From Thaumasiovibrio sp047250365 (GTDB lineage: Bacteria > Pseudomonadota > Gammaproteobacteria > Enterobacterales > Vibrionaceae), in NCBI RefSeq assembly GCF_047250365.1, contig NZ_JBLBVL010000012.1:36995-100994 (forward strand): a stretch of 64,000 bases of DNA, read 5' to 3'. The notes under the pieces were generated by a model. The model was given only the letters and a program-made list of their open reading frames with translations, was not told the DNA's origin and searched no databases. The translations under genes and the position numbers were made by a program. This document shows, piece by piece, positions 8,532-17,761 of the stretch (position 1 is the first letter of the stretch; each line of letters starts with the position of its first letter).

Positions 8532-9896
8532 TTAGAAAATCAAGTGACCCATGAGAGCGATAACAGGCAATGTGACCAGGGTACGCAGAATGAAGATCAC
8601 AAACAGCTCCCATGGTTTAACTGGAATTTTGCTACCGATCAGTAGGGCACCAATTTCAGACATGTAGATAAGCTGGGTTACTGACATCGCGGCAATCACA
8701 AAGCGGGTGAGCTCAGATTCAATGCCCGATGCCAGTATTGATGGCAGGAACATATCTGCAAAACCCACCACAATGGTCTTCGATGCTTCAGCTGCGTACG
8801 GGATCTGCAACAGCTCTAAGAACGGAATAAACGGCATGCCGAGAATATCAAACACCGGCGTGTTCTCTGCGATAACCAGTGCCACAGTACCGATCGCCAT
8901 CACTACCGGCAGGACGCCAAAAATCATATCAACGGCGTTTTTAACCCCATCGTTAGCAATCGAACGCAGGCTTTTCACTTGCGCGGCTTTATTTAGCGCT
9001 TGCTCAAGACCAAACTGGATTACGCCTTGCCCCTCAGGAAGTGCTTCGAAATCTCTCTTTTGGGTTGAGTTGTCGATGTAGCAATCTTTCTTATTGCTCA
9101 GCGGCGGCAGTCTCGGCACAACAATTGCGGCAACAAAGCCGGCTAAACAGACGGTCAGGTAAAACGGGGCGAACAGATGCTCAAGGTTAACTTGGGCGAT
9201 AACCACAAGGCTGAAGGTAATCGATACTGCAGAGAAGGTGGTACCAATTACCGCGGCTTCACGTTGCGTATATAGGCCATCTTCATATTGCTTACTGGTT
9301 AGTAGCACACCCACTGAACCGTCACCAAGCCATGAAGCGATACAGTTAACCGCACTACGACCCGGTAAACGGAAAATTGGTTGCATAATACGGGTGAATA
9401 GGGCGCCGACAAACTCGAGCAAACCAAAGTTCAACAGTAGAGGTAACAGCAGACCAGCAAATAGGAAAACCGAGAATAGAACGGGTAGCAGATCATGTAA
9501 AACAAGGCCGCCCGCATCTTCGTGCCAGATCATTGCCGGACCGACTTCAGCGTACGCCATTACCACGAAAATAGCGCCGAGTAACTGGACAAGGAACCAT
9601 GTCGTTGAGGGGTTGAACAAGCCGCTTAGAAAAGAGTTATTTAGAACGAAACGGGGCTTAAGCAGCCGAGTGGCGATAGACATCGCTGCGGTAAAACTGA
9701 TAATGCCAGTCACTAAGGTAGGTGCAAACCCTTCAAACAGTGATAGCACGGCTTTCGCAAGAACCGCAATGGGAATGGTGATAGCACCCTGATTAGAAAT
9801 CGGCGCCATAAAGAGAAATACCCCGAGCAACGAGGGAAGAAGAAACATCAACCAGATATTCTTTGATTGTGTTTTGTTGAGTACTTGATCCTGCAT
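8532..9896 (-). CDS. yjiH: YjiH-family membrane protein (nucleoside-recognition/Gate domain)
   Basis: 454 residues, about ten hydrophobic segments over the whole length. It fits the YjiH family: N-terminal helices LLPSLLGVFLFMAPI and, in the middle, a Gate-type domain with GRSAVNCIASWLGDGSVGVLLTSKQYEDG. The C-terminal half contains AMSVTQLIYMSEIGALLIGSKIP. The family is predicted to be inner-membrane transport or permease-like with no proven substrate. The start ATG at 9894-9896 gives the expected N-terminus. It is monocistronic, convergent with the outer-membrane protein gene. Confidence 0.85.
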   Translation of the reverse strand: MQDQVLNKTQSKNIWLMFLLPSLLGVFLFMAPISNQGAITIPIAVLAKAVLSLFEGFAPTLVTGIISFTAAMSIATRLLKPRFVLNNSFLSGLFNPSTTWFLVQLLGAIFVVMAYAEVGPAMIWHEDAGGLVLHDLLPVLFSVFLFAGLLLPLLLNFGLLEFVGALFTRIMQPIFRLPGRSAVNCIASWLGDGSVGVLLTSKQYEDGLYTQREAAVIGTTFSAVSITFSLVVIAQVNLEHLFAPFYLTVCLAGFVAAIVVPRLPPLSNKKDCYIDNSTQKRDFEALPEGQGVIQFGLEQALNKAAQVKSLRSIANDGVKNAVDMIFGVLPVVMAIGTVALVIAENTPVFDILGMPFIPFLELLQIPYAAEASKTIVVGFADMFLPSILASGIESELTRFVIAAMSVTQLIYMSEIGALLIGSKIPVKPWELFVIFILRTLVTLPVIALMGHLIF

Positions 9897-10220
9897 ACCT
9901 GACCTTACTACTTGATCTCAATAAGAAACATTGACTACTTTTTAGCCAATAAGAATAACTATTCACTGACTATCCTTGTTAAGGAGGAGGAATATTACAG
10001 TTTTTGATCAATAATTGGAATAGTCTAAATGAAGAAATGACTTAATATTCACTATATCAGGTTTGCTATGCGCGAACTGATAGGCAAGTGATTGTTTCTA
10101 TTCTGTCAGTGCATGAGGGAGGTGGATAAAAAAGCCTGGTTGTTTTTTGAGCGCTATACCCTGTATGAATATTAAGGCTTGCATGTTGAATTGTTTTGCG
10201 TTCGCATTGGCATTGTACCG
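9897..10220. other. Intergenic region upstream of yjiH
   Basis: About 320 bases of AT-rich sequence that must include the yjiH promoter. No open frame with a family match and no RNA structure stands out. Confidence 0.5.
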
Positions 10221-10250
10221 AAAAAGAAAAAGAGGAGCCTAGCTCCTCTT
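10221..10250 (-). terminator. Terminator of gor
   Basis: Read on the minus strand: AAGAGGAGC / GCTCCTCTT with loop TAG, followed by TTTTCTTTTT. Confidence 0.9.
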
Positions 10251-10281
10251 TGGTGTAGTGGGGTTATCAGATTTGGTTGGC

Positions 10282-11637
10282 TCAGCGCATGGTAACGAAC
10301 TCTTCGCTACCCGTTGGGTGAATCGCCACTACAGCATCGAAATCGGCTTTGGTAGCGCCCATCTTCATGGCGACGGCAAAGCCCTGAATCATCTCATCCA
10401 CAGTAAAGCCGATACCGTGCAAGCCGACCACGGTCTCTTCCTCTCCTGCGCACACCAGCTTCATCTTGCATGGTTGGCGGTGTTGGGTGACGGCGGTGTA
10501 CATTGCGGTGAAGCCAGAGGTATACACTTTAATGTTCTCTGCACCGTATTTCTCTTCCGCTTCTTGGGTGGTTAGGCCAATCGTGCCGATCGGTGGGTGG
10601 CTGAAGACCACGGTTGGTACTAAGTTGTAATCCATCTTGGCATTGGTCTGGCCATTAAACAGACGCTCAGATAATTGACGGCCGGCTTTGACGGCAACCG
10701 GCGTTAACTCAATGCCGCCTTCCATGATGTCGCCGACGCAGTAGATGCCTTTGACATTGGTCTGCTGGTATTCATCCACCTTGATATAGCCACGCTCGGT
10801 CGTTTCAACGCCAGTGGCTTGTAGGTTTATTTTGTCGGTGGCGGGATGACGACCAATCGCCCAAATCAATTGATCAGTATTGTGGCTGTCGCCATTTTCA
10901 AAGTGTAGCGTTAGGGTTCCATCGGCCTCTTTGACCACCTCTTTCGGGATGCTATGGGTATGCAGCGTTGGCCCTTCCGCAGCCATTACCTCGACGAGGG
11001 TGTCGACAATCATCGGATCGAAGCTGCGCAGAGGCGAGGCTTTACGAACAAAAAGATGGGTGTCGGTACCTAGGGCGCTTAATACCCCGGCAATTTCAAC
11101 GGCGATGTAGCCAGCACCAACGACAGCGGTGCGTTTAGGTTGCGTTTCGAGTGCAAAGAAGCCATTTGAATCAATGCCATGCTCTGCGCCAGGAATTGAT
11201 GGAATTGTCGGTTCGCCGCCAACGGCAATAAGAATGTGGTCTGCGCTATAGTGTTCACCGTTCACTTCGACCGTGTTGGCATTAACGAACTTGGCAAAAC
11301 CGCGGATAACCTCGATCTTATTTTTGCCGAGCACATTGTCGTAAGCGGTGTGAATACGGCTAATGTAGGCTTCGCGGCTTTCGACCAATTTAGCCCAATC
11401 AAAGCCATTGACCTGAAGGTCAAAGCCGTAGTCTTTGGCGTATAGATGAACCGCTTCGGCGATTTGCGCACCATGCCACATGACTTTTTTGGGCACACAA
11501 CCCACATTGACACAGGTGCCACCTAGCGCATTGGCTTCGATTAGACCAACTTTTGCTCCGTACATTGCCGCACGGTTTGCTGAAGCAATACCGCCGCTTC
11601 CTCCTCCAATGCATAGGTAATCAAAATGGGTCGCCAT
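10282..11637 (-). CDS. gor: Glutathione-disulfide reductase
   Basis: 451 residues, the family's usual length. It reduces glutathione disulfide with NADPH in the cytoplasm. The N-terminal FAD fold GGGSGGIASANRAA is followed by the redox-active GGTCVNVGCVPKK, placing the cysteine pair at 42 and 47 as in E. coli Gor. The NADP-binding GAGYIAVEIAGVL has Arg residues downstream (VRKASPLR) that favour NADPH. The C-terminal interface has HPTGSEEFVTMR with the catalytic His. In E. coli gor follows rlmJ; here rlmJ is also immediately upstream on the same strand but is separated by its own terminator. Confidence 0.97.
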   Translation of the reverse strand: MATHFDYLCIGGGSGGIASANRAAMYGAKVGLIEANALGGTCVNVGCVPKKVMWHGAQIAEAVHLYAKDYGFDLQVNGFDWAKLVESREAYISRIHTAYDNVLGKNKIEVIRGFAKFVNANTVEVNGEHYSADHILIAVGGEPTIPSIPGAEHGIDSNGFFALETQPKRTAVVGAGYIAVEIAGVLSALGTDTHLFVRKASPLRSFDPMIVDTLVEVMAAEGPTLHTHSIPKEVVKEADGTLTLHFENGDSHNTDQLIWAIGRHPATDKINLQATGVETTERGYIKVDEYQQTNVKGIYCVGDIMEGGIELTPVAVKAGRQLSERLFNGQTNAKMDYNLVPTVVFSHPPIGTIGLTTQEAEEKYGAENIKVYTSGFTAMYTAVTQHRQPCKMKLVCAGEEETVVGLHGIGFTVDEMIQGFAVAMKMGATKADFDAVVAIHPTGSEEFVTMR

Positions 11638-11705
11638 TGTTTTTCTCCTCGTGATTTATTCCTTGCTGACTTTACCAGTGTATCGGCAGCTTGTGCGCAG
11701 AGAAA

Positions 11706-11734
11706 GAAAAAACGCACTGTATAACAGTGCGTTT
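11706..11734 (-). terminator. Terminator of rlmJ
   Basis: On the minus strand AAACGCACTGT / ACAGTGCGTTT with a three-base loop and a T run. Confidence 0.9.
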
Positions 11735-11764
11735 AGTTACATCTTATCCTGAAACAGGTAAAGC

Positions 11765-12604
11765 CTATTCAGGCACAACCCAGCGCAGGGTGCTATGGCC
11801 ATGGTTTGGGGCGATGTGTTTAACTAACCAAGGTAGAATGTCGCGCATTTGCGCTTCAAGCTTCCACGGCGGGTTAATCACAATCATGCCTGATGCAGTC
11901 ATGCCGCGCTCTTCGCTATCAGGTGCGACGCCCAACTCGATTTGCAGCACCTTGCGGATCCCCTGCTTTTCCAGCCCTTGTAGGATTAAATCCACATTGT
12001 CGCGATAAACGACCGGATACCAAATCGCATAGGTTCCGGTGGCCCAGCGCTTATGTGCTTGCTGAATGGCATTGACCACATCTTGATACTCGTGCTTAAG
12101 CTCGTAAGGTGGGTCGATCAGTACCAAGCCTCGGCGTTCTTTGGGTGGCAGACTGGCTTTTAAACGGCTAAAACCATCTTCTTTATAGATTCTCACCTGA
12201 CGATCACCGCGAAATTCTTGCAATAGCAATGGGAAATCAGCGGGATGAAGCTCGGTTAGCACCATGCGGTCTTGGTCACGCAATTGAGCGCGTGCCACGC
12301 GAGGTGAGCCGGGGTAATAACGCAGCTGTACGTCATCGTTCAAGGTGCGGATGGCGTCAAAGTAGTCTTCGACACCCGCAGGGAGATCGGTGTTATCCCA
12401 AATGCGTGCAATTCCTTCCTTAAACTCACCGGTCTTTTCTGCGCGCTCATCTTGCAAATCATAGCGACCAACACCGGAATGGGTGTCGTGGTAAACGAAC
12501 GGTTTCTCTTTCTGCTTCAGTGCTTGCAGGATCAAGGTTTCAACAATGTGCTTGATGACATCGGCATGATTACCGGCATGAAAGCTGTGACGATAACTAA
12601 GCAT
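11765..12604 (-). CDS. rlmJ: 23S rRNA (adenine-2030-N6)-methyltransferase RlmJ
   Basis: 279 residues beginning MLSYRHSFHAGNHADV, the invariant N-terminus of the RlmJ family. An open frame extends seven codons further upstream, but the ATG at 12602-12604 matches the family. The SAM-dependent N6-adenine methyltransferase signature is VLIDPPYELKHEY (DPPY), with HSGVGRYDL forming part of the SAM pocket. It methylates A2030 of 23S rRNA. It is divergent from prlC across a 240-base regulatory region. Confidence 0.95.
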   Translation of the reverse strand: MLSYRHSFHAGNHADVIKHIVETLILQALKQKEKPFVYHDTHSGVGRYDLQDERAEKTGEFKEGIARIWDNTDLPAGVEDYFDAIRTLNDDVQLRYYPGSPRVARAQLRDQDRMVLTELHPADFPLLLQEFRGDRQVRIYKEDGFSRLKASLPPKERRGLVLIDPPYELKHEYQDVVNAIQQAHKRWATGTYAIWYPVVYRDNVDLILQGLEKQGIRKVLQIELGVAPDSEERGMTASGMIVINPPWKLEAQMRDILPWLVKHIAPNHGHSTLRWVVPE

Positions 12605-12781
12605 AGGGCCACTCTTTGGGGTCAATAATTGGCGTTATTATGACTGATAGTGCGCCAACTTGCAGCCGCTAAGGCGTAAGTAGATTTTTTTTGTACTTGG
12701 TCGTTTTGTCGTTTGAGATGCTGCCTATGCTTAAGAAACGCGATACCGTTTAGGTCTGTTAGGCGTAACACAGAGAAATCT

Positions 12782-12810
12782 ATTGAATTTAAGGGAATTA
12801 GAACCCATAT
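12782..12810 (+). promoter_or_regulatory. Candidate sigma-32 (RpoH) promoter of prlC
   Basis: ATTGAAT at 12782-12788 (consensus CTTGAAA) and ACCCATAT at 12803-12810 (7 of 8 to CCCCATNT) are 14 bases apart, inside the 11-16 range for RpoH promoters. A start near 12817 would leave a short leader of about 28 bases to the prlC ATG. The E. coli opdA (prlC)-yhiQ operon is a known heat-shock operon, which agrees. rpoH itself lies at 51370-52230. Confidence 0.6.
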
Positions 12811-12844
12811 CTCGAAGGTACTCATTACAGTTAAGGAAGCGTCC

Positions 12845-14881
12845 ATGTCTAATCCATTACTCGAAATGACGGGGTTGCCGCCATTTTCAGCCATTAAGCC
12901 GGAACACATTGTTCCCGCTGTCGAGGAAGTGATCGCCCAATGCCGCACGAAAGTTGAAGCAGTACTGCAATCCCCTCCGAGCTGGGAGACGTTATGCGCT
13001 CCGTTAGAAGAGGTGGATGATCGCCTAGGTCGAATCTGGTCGCCTGTCGGACACTTAAATGGGGTGAAGAACAGCGCCGAGCTGCGTGAAGCCTATGAAG
13101 CGTGCCTACCACTGTTGTCTGATTACAGCACTTGGGTTGGGCAACACAAAGGGCTTTATGCGGCTTATAAGGGCTTAAAAGAGAGTGCAGAGTTTGCCAC
13201 ACTGAGCGTGGCGCAGCAAAAATCGATTACCGATGCGTTACGTGACTTTGAACTCTCTGGGATTGGACTTCCTGCGCAGGAGCAGCACCGTTATGGTGAG
13301 ATCAGTAAGCGTCTGTCGGAGCTATCGTCTCAATTTAGTAATAACGTCTTGGATGCAACAATGGGCTGGACCCGTATTGTGCATGAGGATGCTGAATTGG
13401 CGGGGTTGCCAGACTCTGCACTGCAAGCAGCAAAAGCGTTGGCAGAATCGAAAGACGAGCAAGGATACCTCTTTACCCTTGATATCCCATCTTATCTGCC
13501 CGTGATGACCTATTGCGATAACCGTGATTTACGTCATGAGATGTATCAAGCCTTTACCACACGTGCCTCTGATCGCGGCCCAAATGCAGGGCAGTGGGAT
13601 AACAGCGAAATTATGGCTGAAAAACTCAAGCTCTCGCATGAGCTAGCGCGACTATTGGGTTTCTTAACTTACTCTGAGAAGTCATTGGCGACAAAAATGG
13701 CTGAGAGCCCAGAGCAGGTCTTGGGTTTTTTACATGAACTCGCGCTAAAAGCCAAGCCACAAGGTGAACGTGATGTTGCCGAGTTACGCCAGTATGCCAA
13801 GGAGGAGTTTGGCGTAGAGGGGTTGGAACCGTGGGACTTTGCCTATTATGCTGAAAAACTTAAGCAGCATAAATACAGCATTTCAGATGAAGAGCTGCGC
13901 CCGTACTTCCCAGAACAAACCGTGATTAACGGTCTGTTTGAAGTCTTAAAGCGCGTGTTTGGCATGACAGTTCGCCCACGAGATGGGGTCGATGTGTGGC
14001 ATGAAGACGTCAGCTTCTATGACATCTTTGATGCTGAAGGCCAGTTGCGTGGCAGCTTTTACTTTGACCTGTATGCCCGTGAGAATAAACGTGGTGGTGC
14101 GTGGATGGATGACTGTATTGGTCGTCGTATTACCGCCAGTGGAGAGCTGCAACACCCAGTTGCTTATTTGACGTGTAACTTTAATCGTCCAGTAGGCGGC
14201 AAACCGGCCCTGTTTACCCATAACGAAGTGGTCACCCTGTTTCATGAGTTTGGGCATGGCATTCATCATATGTTGACGCAAATTGATGTTGGAGCGGTGT
14301 CAGGCATTAATGGTGTACCATGGGATGCGGTTGAGTTGCCGAGTCAGTTCTTAGAGAACTGGTGTTGGGAAGAAGAGGCGTTATCGTTTATCTCGGGGCA
14401 TTACGAAACCGGTGAAGCATTACCGAAAGCGATGCTAGAGAAGATGCTTGCGGCGAAGAACTACCAATCTGCGATGGCCATTTTGCGCCAGCTAGAGTTT
14501 GGTCTGTTCGATTTTACCTTGTATACCGAATATGACCCTGAAGTGGGGGCCCAAGTATTAGAAACGTTGCAGCGCATTAAGCAGGAAGTGGCGGTGGTGC
14601 CAAGTCCGGAATGGAATCGCTTCCCGCATAGCTTTAGTCATATTTTTGCTGGTGGTTATAGCGCGGGTTACTACAGCTACCTGTGGGCAGAAGTGTTGTC
14701 GGCGGATGCATTCTCGCGTTTTGAAGAGGAAGGCATTTTCAACCCAGAAACGGGACAGTCATTTTTGAACACGATTTTGAGTCGAGGCGGCAGTGAAGAA
14801 CCGATGACACTCTTTAAGCGTTTCCGTGGTCGCGAGCCGCAAATTGATGCGCTATTGCGCCATTGTGGTATTCAAGGTTAG
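12845..14881 (+). CDS. prlC: Oligopeptidase A (M3 metallopeptidase)
   Basis: 678 residues (E. coli 680). It is a cytoplasmic zinc endopeptidase that degrades peptides released by ATP-dependent proteases and signal peptides. The HExxH motif is in TLFHEFGHGIHHML near residue 467, with the third zinc ligand Glu downstream in VELPSQFLENWCW. The N-terminus MSNPLLEMTGLPPFSAIKPEHIVPA is typical. The open frame extends to 12713, but the ATG at 12845 with AAGGAAG upstream is the family start. Heat-shock control is likely from the promoter at 12782. The rsmJ gene that follows prlC directly in E. coli is here separated from it by asnC and a c-di-GMP gene. Confidence 0.97.
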   Translation: MSNPLLEMTGLPPFSAIKPEHIVPAVEEVIAQCRTKVEAVLQSPPSWETLCAPLEEVDDRLGRIWSPVGHLNGVKNSAELREAYEACLPLLSDYSTWVGQHKGLYAAYKGLKESAEFATLSVAQQKSITDALRDFELSGIGLPAQEQHRYGEISKRLSELSSQFSNNVLDATMGWTRIVHEDAELAGLPDSALQAAKALAESKDEQGYLFTLDIPSYLPVMTYCDNRDLRHEMYQAFTTRASDRGPNAGQWDNSEIMAEKLKLSHELARLLGFLTYSEKSLATKMAESPEQVLGFLHELALKAKPQGERDVAELRQYAKEEFGVEGLEPWDFAYYAEKLKQHKYSISDEELRPYFPEQTVINGLFEVLKRVFGMTVRPRDGVDVWHEDVSFYDIFDAEGQLRGSFYFDLYARENKRGGAWMDDCIGRRITASGELQHPVAYLTCNFNRPVGGKPALFTHNEVVTLFHEFGHGIHHMLTQIDVGAVSGINGVPWDAVELPSQFLENWCWEEEALSFISGHYETGEALPKAMLEKMLAAKNYQSAMAILRQLEFGLFDFTLYTEYDPEVGAQVLETLQRIKQEVAVVPSPEWNRFPHSFSHIFAGGYSAGYYSYLWAEVLSADAFSRFEEEGIFNPETGQSFLNTILSRGGSEEPMTLFKRFRGREPQIDALLRHCGIQG

Positions 14882-14898
14882 CCAATAATTCGTAACCC

Positions 14899-14926
14899 AA
14901 AGCCGATGCCTAGCATCGGCTTTTTT
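14899..14926 (+). terminator. Terminator of prlC
   Basis: AAAGCCGATG / CATCGGCTTT with loop CCTAG and a T run. Confidence 0.92.
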
Positions 14927-14944
14927 GTGTGTTGCTTATAATAA

Positions 14945-15403
14945 TTAGGGTTTTACGTTTCGATTGATGGGGTTTTGCAGTGAAATTAACGTTTCTGTCG
15001 ATTGAACCTCGTCAATTGCTTGTAATTTATCTATCAACACGTATTGTAATTCTTCAATCGAGCGACACATGAGCTTCACGAAAATATTGTACGCCCCAGT
15101 GGTGTAATAGGCCTCAACAACCTCATCGAGGGCATTCAGTTTTTCAAGGGCAGAGTGGTAATCTCGTGCCGCTTTGAGATTGATACCAATAAAGCAACAG
15201 ACATCATACCCCAGCGCTTTGGGGTTAACGTTCACCTCCGTGCCGGTGATGATGTTTGCGGCTCGCATCTTCTCTACTCGGACATGGACGGTGGCAGGAC
15301 TGACCTGAAATTGCTTTGCCATGTCAGCGTAGGTATGGCGGGCGTCATCCATTAGTGTGCTGAGAATTGCGCGGTCAAGATCGTCGAGTTTGGCGGTCAT
15401 CAT
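14945..15403 (-). CDS. asnC: Transcriptional regulator AsnC (Lrp/AsnC family)
   Basis: 152 residues, the same length as E. coli AsnC and very similar: N-terminal winged helix LDDLDRAILSTLMDDARHTYADMAKQF with recognition helix SPATVHVRVEKM, then the RAM ligand domain with YDVCCFIGI, EAYYTTGAYNIFVKLMCRSIEELQ and the C-terminal QSTETLISLQNPI. AsnC senses asparagine and controls asnA and itself. asnA is not in the window. The gene starts 33 bases from the divergent c-di-GMP gene, so one operator could affect both. Confidence 0.92.
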   Translation of the reverse strand: MMTAKLDDLDRAILSTLMDDARHTYADMAKQFQVSPATVHVRVEKMRAANIITGTEVNVNPKALGYDVCCFIGINLKAARDYHSALEKLNALDEVVEAYYTTGAYNIFVKLMCRSIEELQYVLIDKLQAIDEVQSTETLISLQNPINRNVKP

Positions 15404-15436
15404 ACTGGCTTAATATCGGGTAAATAAGGATTTAGT

Positions 15437-17728
15437 TTGCCATTTTTTCGTTGGGTTGTCGGTGTTTTGTTTCTATTTCCTGCGATTTCTTTGGCGCAGG
15501 ATAGTGTATTGCTTTCGCTATGGCCGGCGTTATTCCTGCGTCAGGATTTGATGCTGACTTTAGGATTAATTGCAGTGCTGGTATTGGTTATTAGCATGCT
15601 GGTGGTAACGATTCGGCAAATGCGCCGTAGTGATGCACAATTAAACCGTAGCCAAGCGCTATTTGAAGGTGTGTTTGACCAGAGCTTTCAGCATATCGGT
15701 ATTGTGGATGAGAATGGGCTTCTGGTCTCTGGTAATTTGGCGCTGCAGGGGATGATTGGTCACGGGCAGGTAAAATATGACCGCCCATTTTGGCGTTGGT
15801 CGTGCTGGCATACCGAGGGTGCGGAAACGCTACGTCAAGCGTTTGTACGCGCCAAGATGGGACAGATAACCAGCTTTGAAATTGAACTTAAAAGCTGTGA
15901 GCAAGGCATTCGTCTATTGGAAATCAGTTTTAAAGGCATCGATCGAGAAGATGCCGAGGCTGGGCGGCAGATTTTATTTGAAGCGCGTGATATTACCTCG
16001 AGACGGCAAACGGAAGAGAAGCTGCGCGACAGTGAAGTGGGCTACCGTTTATTGTATGAGAACCAGCCTGTTATGCTGTTGGCGGTGGATCAGCGCTCGC
16101 GTATACAATCTGTGAATCAGTTTGCTGCCGATCTCTTAGGGTACAGTAAGCGTGAGTTGCTGGGCCATAAAGTCACCGATTTTTATGATGGCGATGAAGT
16201 GCCACCGCAGCAAATCATGGCACAAAGTGAAGCCGCGGAAACACCTGTATCTCGGCGTGAGCTGCGTTACCGCACCGCTTCTGGTAAGCCGGTATGGATT
16301 CGAGAAACGATCCGAATAATGCCGTCTAACTTACAGATGCTGCTGGTGGGCGAGGACATCACGGATAATCAAGAGTTGCGTAGCAAGTTAGAGTATCAGG
16401 CCAGTCATGACTTCTTAACCCATCTATTTAATCGTAGCTATTTTGAGTCTGAATTGCAGCGCGTGCTTAAAGAAGTGGCATGCAAGGGTAACTCTTATGC
16501 AATGATCTATATCGATATTGATCAGTTTAAAGTGATTAATGATACCGCAGGGCATGAAGCGGGCGATGAGGCATTAAAGCAGGTGGCACTGTTATTGAGT
16601 GATATCGCGCCCGTTCGTTCAATTATTTCCCGTTTGGGTGGTGATGAATTTGCGATGTTAGTGCCAGACTGTGGCGAGGCACGAGCACAGGCATTGGGTG
16701 CACTTATTTTAGATACCCTTGATAGCAATGAGTTCTTTTGGCGAAATAATCGCTTCAGCTTTAGTGCGTCGCTTGGTATCCGCTTAATTGATCATACCGC
16801 AGGCTCACCACAGCAAGTTCACGCCCAAGCAGATACCGCCTGTCATGCTGCTAAAGATGAAGGACGAAATCGGTTACACATTTACCATCCTGATGACGAA
16901 GAGCTTAAGCGGCGAGAATTGGAGATGGTGTATGTTAACCGTATCCACGACGCCATTGATGAGCAGCGTTTCGAGCTCTATGCGCAGCAAATTTTACCGC
17001 TTGCGCTTGAAAGCAAGATGCATCATTACGAAATTCTTGTTCGCATGCGTGACACTAACGGCGAGATGGCCTCTCCGGGGGTCTTCTTACCAGCGGCGGA
17101 GCGCTATAATTTGGCACATTTGATTGACCGTTATGTGGTGGAGCACACTTTGCGTTGGTTGGCGAGTGCACCGCAAGCGTTGGCGCAACTAGAATTGTGC
17201 TCGATCAACTTATCGGGTCAGTCGATGGGTAATGATGAGTTTGTTGGCTTCCTTGAACACACCATCCGCTCTTCACCAGTTCCGCCGCAGAAATTGTGTT
17301 TGGAAATCACTGAAACGGCAGCGATAGGCAATATGAGCAAAGCAATCTCTCTCTTTTCGCGCTTAAAGAAAATTGGCTGTCAGATTGCCTTAGATGATTT
17401 CGGTTCGGGGCTCTCCTCCTTTGGTTACTTAAAGCGCATCCCTGTCGATATCATCAAGATTGACGGCATGTTTGTTCGTGACATTGCTCGGGATGAAATG
17501 GATCTTGCGATGGTGAAGGCAATCAATGATTTAGCTAAAACGATGGGCAAGAAAACGGTGGCGGAGTTTGTGGAAGGTGAAGAAATTCTGGCGCAACTAA
17601 AAGAGTTGAATGTGGACTATGCTCAGGGCTACTTAATCGGTAAGCCATGTCCGTTACCAGAGTTGGTGGCCAAGTTGTCGCAACAGCATTTACCCATAAT
17701 ACCCAATAATGAAGCAGAGATGGTATAA
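15437..17728 (+). CDS. PAS-GGDEF-EAL bifunctional c-di-GMP signalling protein
   Basis: 763 residues. An N-terminal hydrophobic segment (about 3-20), a second membrane helix (about 38-60), two PAS domains (about 70-185 and 195-310), GGDEF (about 320-480) and EAL (about 495-755). The GGDEF motif RLGGDEF (near 401) is intact, so cyclase activity is possible. The inhibitory RxxD site that normally precedes it is absent (RSII). The EAL domain keeps its metal and catalytic residues: EILVRM near 532, LEITET, DDFGSG near 652, IKID, EFVEGEE and AQGYLIGKP. The best start is TTG at 15437, with AAGGA 6 bases upstream and a membrane-leader right after it. It is divergent from asnC and 33 bases ahead of rsmJ. 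Confidence 0.93.
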   Translation: MPFFRWVVGVLFLFPAISLAQDSVLLSLWPALFLRQDLMLTLGLIAVLVLVISMLVVTIRQMRRSDAQLNRSQALFEGVFDQSFQHIGIVDENGLLVSGNLALQGMIGHGQVKYDRPFWRWSCWHTEGAETLRQAFVRAKMGQITSFEIELKSCEQGIRLLEISFKGIDREDAEAGRQILFEARDITSRRQTEEKLRDSEVGYRLLYENQPVMLLAVDQRSRIQSVNQFAADLLGYSKRELLGHKVTDFYDGDEVPPQQIMAQSEAAETPVSRRELRYRTASGKPVWIRETIRIMPSNLQMLLVGEDITDNQELRSKLEYQASHDFLTHLFNRSYFESELQRVLKEVACKGNSYAMIYIDIDQFKVINDTAGHEAGDEALKQVALLLSDIAPVRSIISRLGGDEFAMLVPDCGEARAQALGALILDTLDSNEFFWRNNRFSFSASLGIRLIDHTAGSPQQVHAQADTACHAAKDEGRNRLHIYHPDDEELKRRELEMVYVNRIHDAIDEQRFELYAQQILPLALESKMHHYEILVRMRDTNGEMASPGVFLPAAERYNLAHLIDRYVVEHTLRWLASAPQALAQLELCSINLSGQSMGNDEFVGFLEHTIRSSPVPPQKLCLEITETAAIGNMSKAISLFSRLKKIGCQIALDDFGSGLSSFGYLKRIPVDIIKIDGMFVRDIARDEMDLAMVKAINDLAKTMGKKTVAEFVEGEEILAQLKELNVDYAQGYLIGKPCPLPELVAKLSQQHLPIIPNNEAEMV

Positions 17729-17761
17729 TCGGCGGCTTTAGGTAAGCAAGAGAGCCGCCAG

